From UBA8437 sp003445035 (GTDB lineage: Bacteria; Planctomycetota; Planctomycetia; Planctomycetales; Planctomycetaceae), in assembly GCA_937901285.1 (NCBI GenBank), contig CALCHI010000099.1, forward strand, positions 1-7,275: DNA of 7,275 nt. The letters run 5' to 3'. The position numbers and the translations under genes are program-made. Shown piece by piece: positions 6,957 through 7,275 of the stretch. The notes under the pieces were generated by a model. The model searched no databases. It was not told the DNA's origin and saw only the letters and a list, made by a program, of their open reading frames with translations. Each line of letters begins with the position of its first letter. Position 1 is the first letter of the stretch.

Positions 6957-7275
6957 TCAGCGTCCGGGGACGATCACTCGGCGGCCTGTCAGCGGGTGAG
7001 GCGACGGACGGAAACGAATCCGTGACGGCGATCGGTCGACATCGCCTTCGATTGAGCGTGGAGGCGTTCCCGGTTGCCGAACAACCTGCTGTTTCGGTGA
7101 CTTGACCAACTCTCGTTTCGAGACGCGAACTGGCCGAGTTGACGGTAGTGGGGGGGCTGGAGGTGCAGCGGGCTTGGTTGCCACTCGCGTTGGCTTTGGC
7201 TCGGGCTTTGGCTCGGACTTTGGCTCAGACTTTGGCTCAGACTTTGGCTCGGACTTTGGCTCAGACTTTGGCTCA
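6957..7275 (-). CDS. C-terminal end of a Pro/Lys/Arg-rich protein with EPKS tandem repeats (partial)
   Basis: On the minus strand the frame is open from the window edge to TGA at 6959-6957, giving 105 visible residues. It opens with five EPKS and two EPKP tetrapeptides. It continues as a Pro- and basic-rich, probably disordered segment (e.g. TKPAAPPAPPLPSTRPVRV) and ends in LTGRRVIVPGR. The 5' end lies outside the window, so the GTG at 7184 is not the true start. Linkers of this kind occur in cell-envelope and DNA-translocating proteins, but nothing here identifies the function. A second minus-strand frame reading SQSP/SQSL through the repeat is also open to 6989. I prefer the EPKS frame because it is longer and looks like a natural charged linker. 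The membrane-TPR gene follows 121 nt downstream on the same strand. Confidence 0.55.
   Translation of the reverse strand, partial: EPKSEPKSEPKSEPKSEPKSEPKPEPKPTRVATKPAAPPAPPLPSTRPVRVSKRELVKSPKQQVVRQPGTPPRSIEGDVDRSPSRIRFRPSPHPLTGRRVIVPGR
7191..7274 (-). repeat. 12-nt tandem repeat, seven units, encoding EPKS/EPKP
   Basis: Seven consecutive 12-nt units with consensus GAGCCAAAGTCY on the minus strand vary only at the last three positions. The two units furthest downstream end in CCC and CCA instead of TCT or TCC, turning EPKS into EPKP. The unit length is a multiple of three, so changes in copy number would keep the reading frame. The array continues to the window edge and is probably longer. 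Confidence 0.85.

Noticed and set aside
7191..7274. CRISPR array
   Set aside because: Units are contiguous 12-mers without spacers and encode an in-frame tetrapeptide, so this is a coding tandem repeat.

Overview
The window is a GC-rich, densely coded stretch of bacterial DNA. It holds a rightward gene cluster (positions 1-5063) that meets a leftward pair of genes (5081-7275) almost stop to stop. The density of CxxCH heme motifs, the mix of multiheme cytochromes with TPR and His-rich membrane proteins, and the use of GTG and TTG starts suggest a Planctomycetota-like environmental bacterium. That placement is an inference, because the window contains no marker gene.

Rightward cluster: two tandem paralogous multiheme c-type cytochromes come first. 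The first is cut by the window edge and shows 7 CxxCH motifs. The second is complete with 8 CxxCH motifs and an N-terminal signal/anchor. They are followed by a polytopic membrane protein with conserved histidines and then a small two-TM protein with a helical, TPR-like tail. The two cytochrome genes are 31 nt apart. Genes 2/3 and 3/4 each overlap by 4 nt (ATGA, GTGA), so this looks like one translationally coupled operon.

Leftward genes: the gene at 5081-6835 encodes a second membrane protein of the same unrecognised His-rich family as the operon's third gene, here fused to an extra TM and about four TPRs. Upstream of it is the C-terminal end of another protein, rich in Pro, Lys and Arg, with an in-frame tandem EPKS repeat that runs off the window edge. 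The 121-nt gap between these two holds a plausible promoter and a strong Shine-Dalgarno sequence.

Working model (inference): the octaheme cytochromes are extracytoplasmic electron carriers or redox enzymes. The His-rich polytopic protein encoded with them would be their membrane partner, and the convergent TPR-fused paralogue a related or scaffolded version. I do not recognise a named pathway or characterised system with this gene set. No RNA genes, CRISPR arrays, insertion sequences or attachment sites were seen. There is no stretch over 300 nt without a gene.
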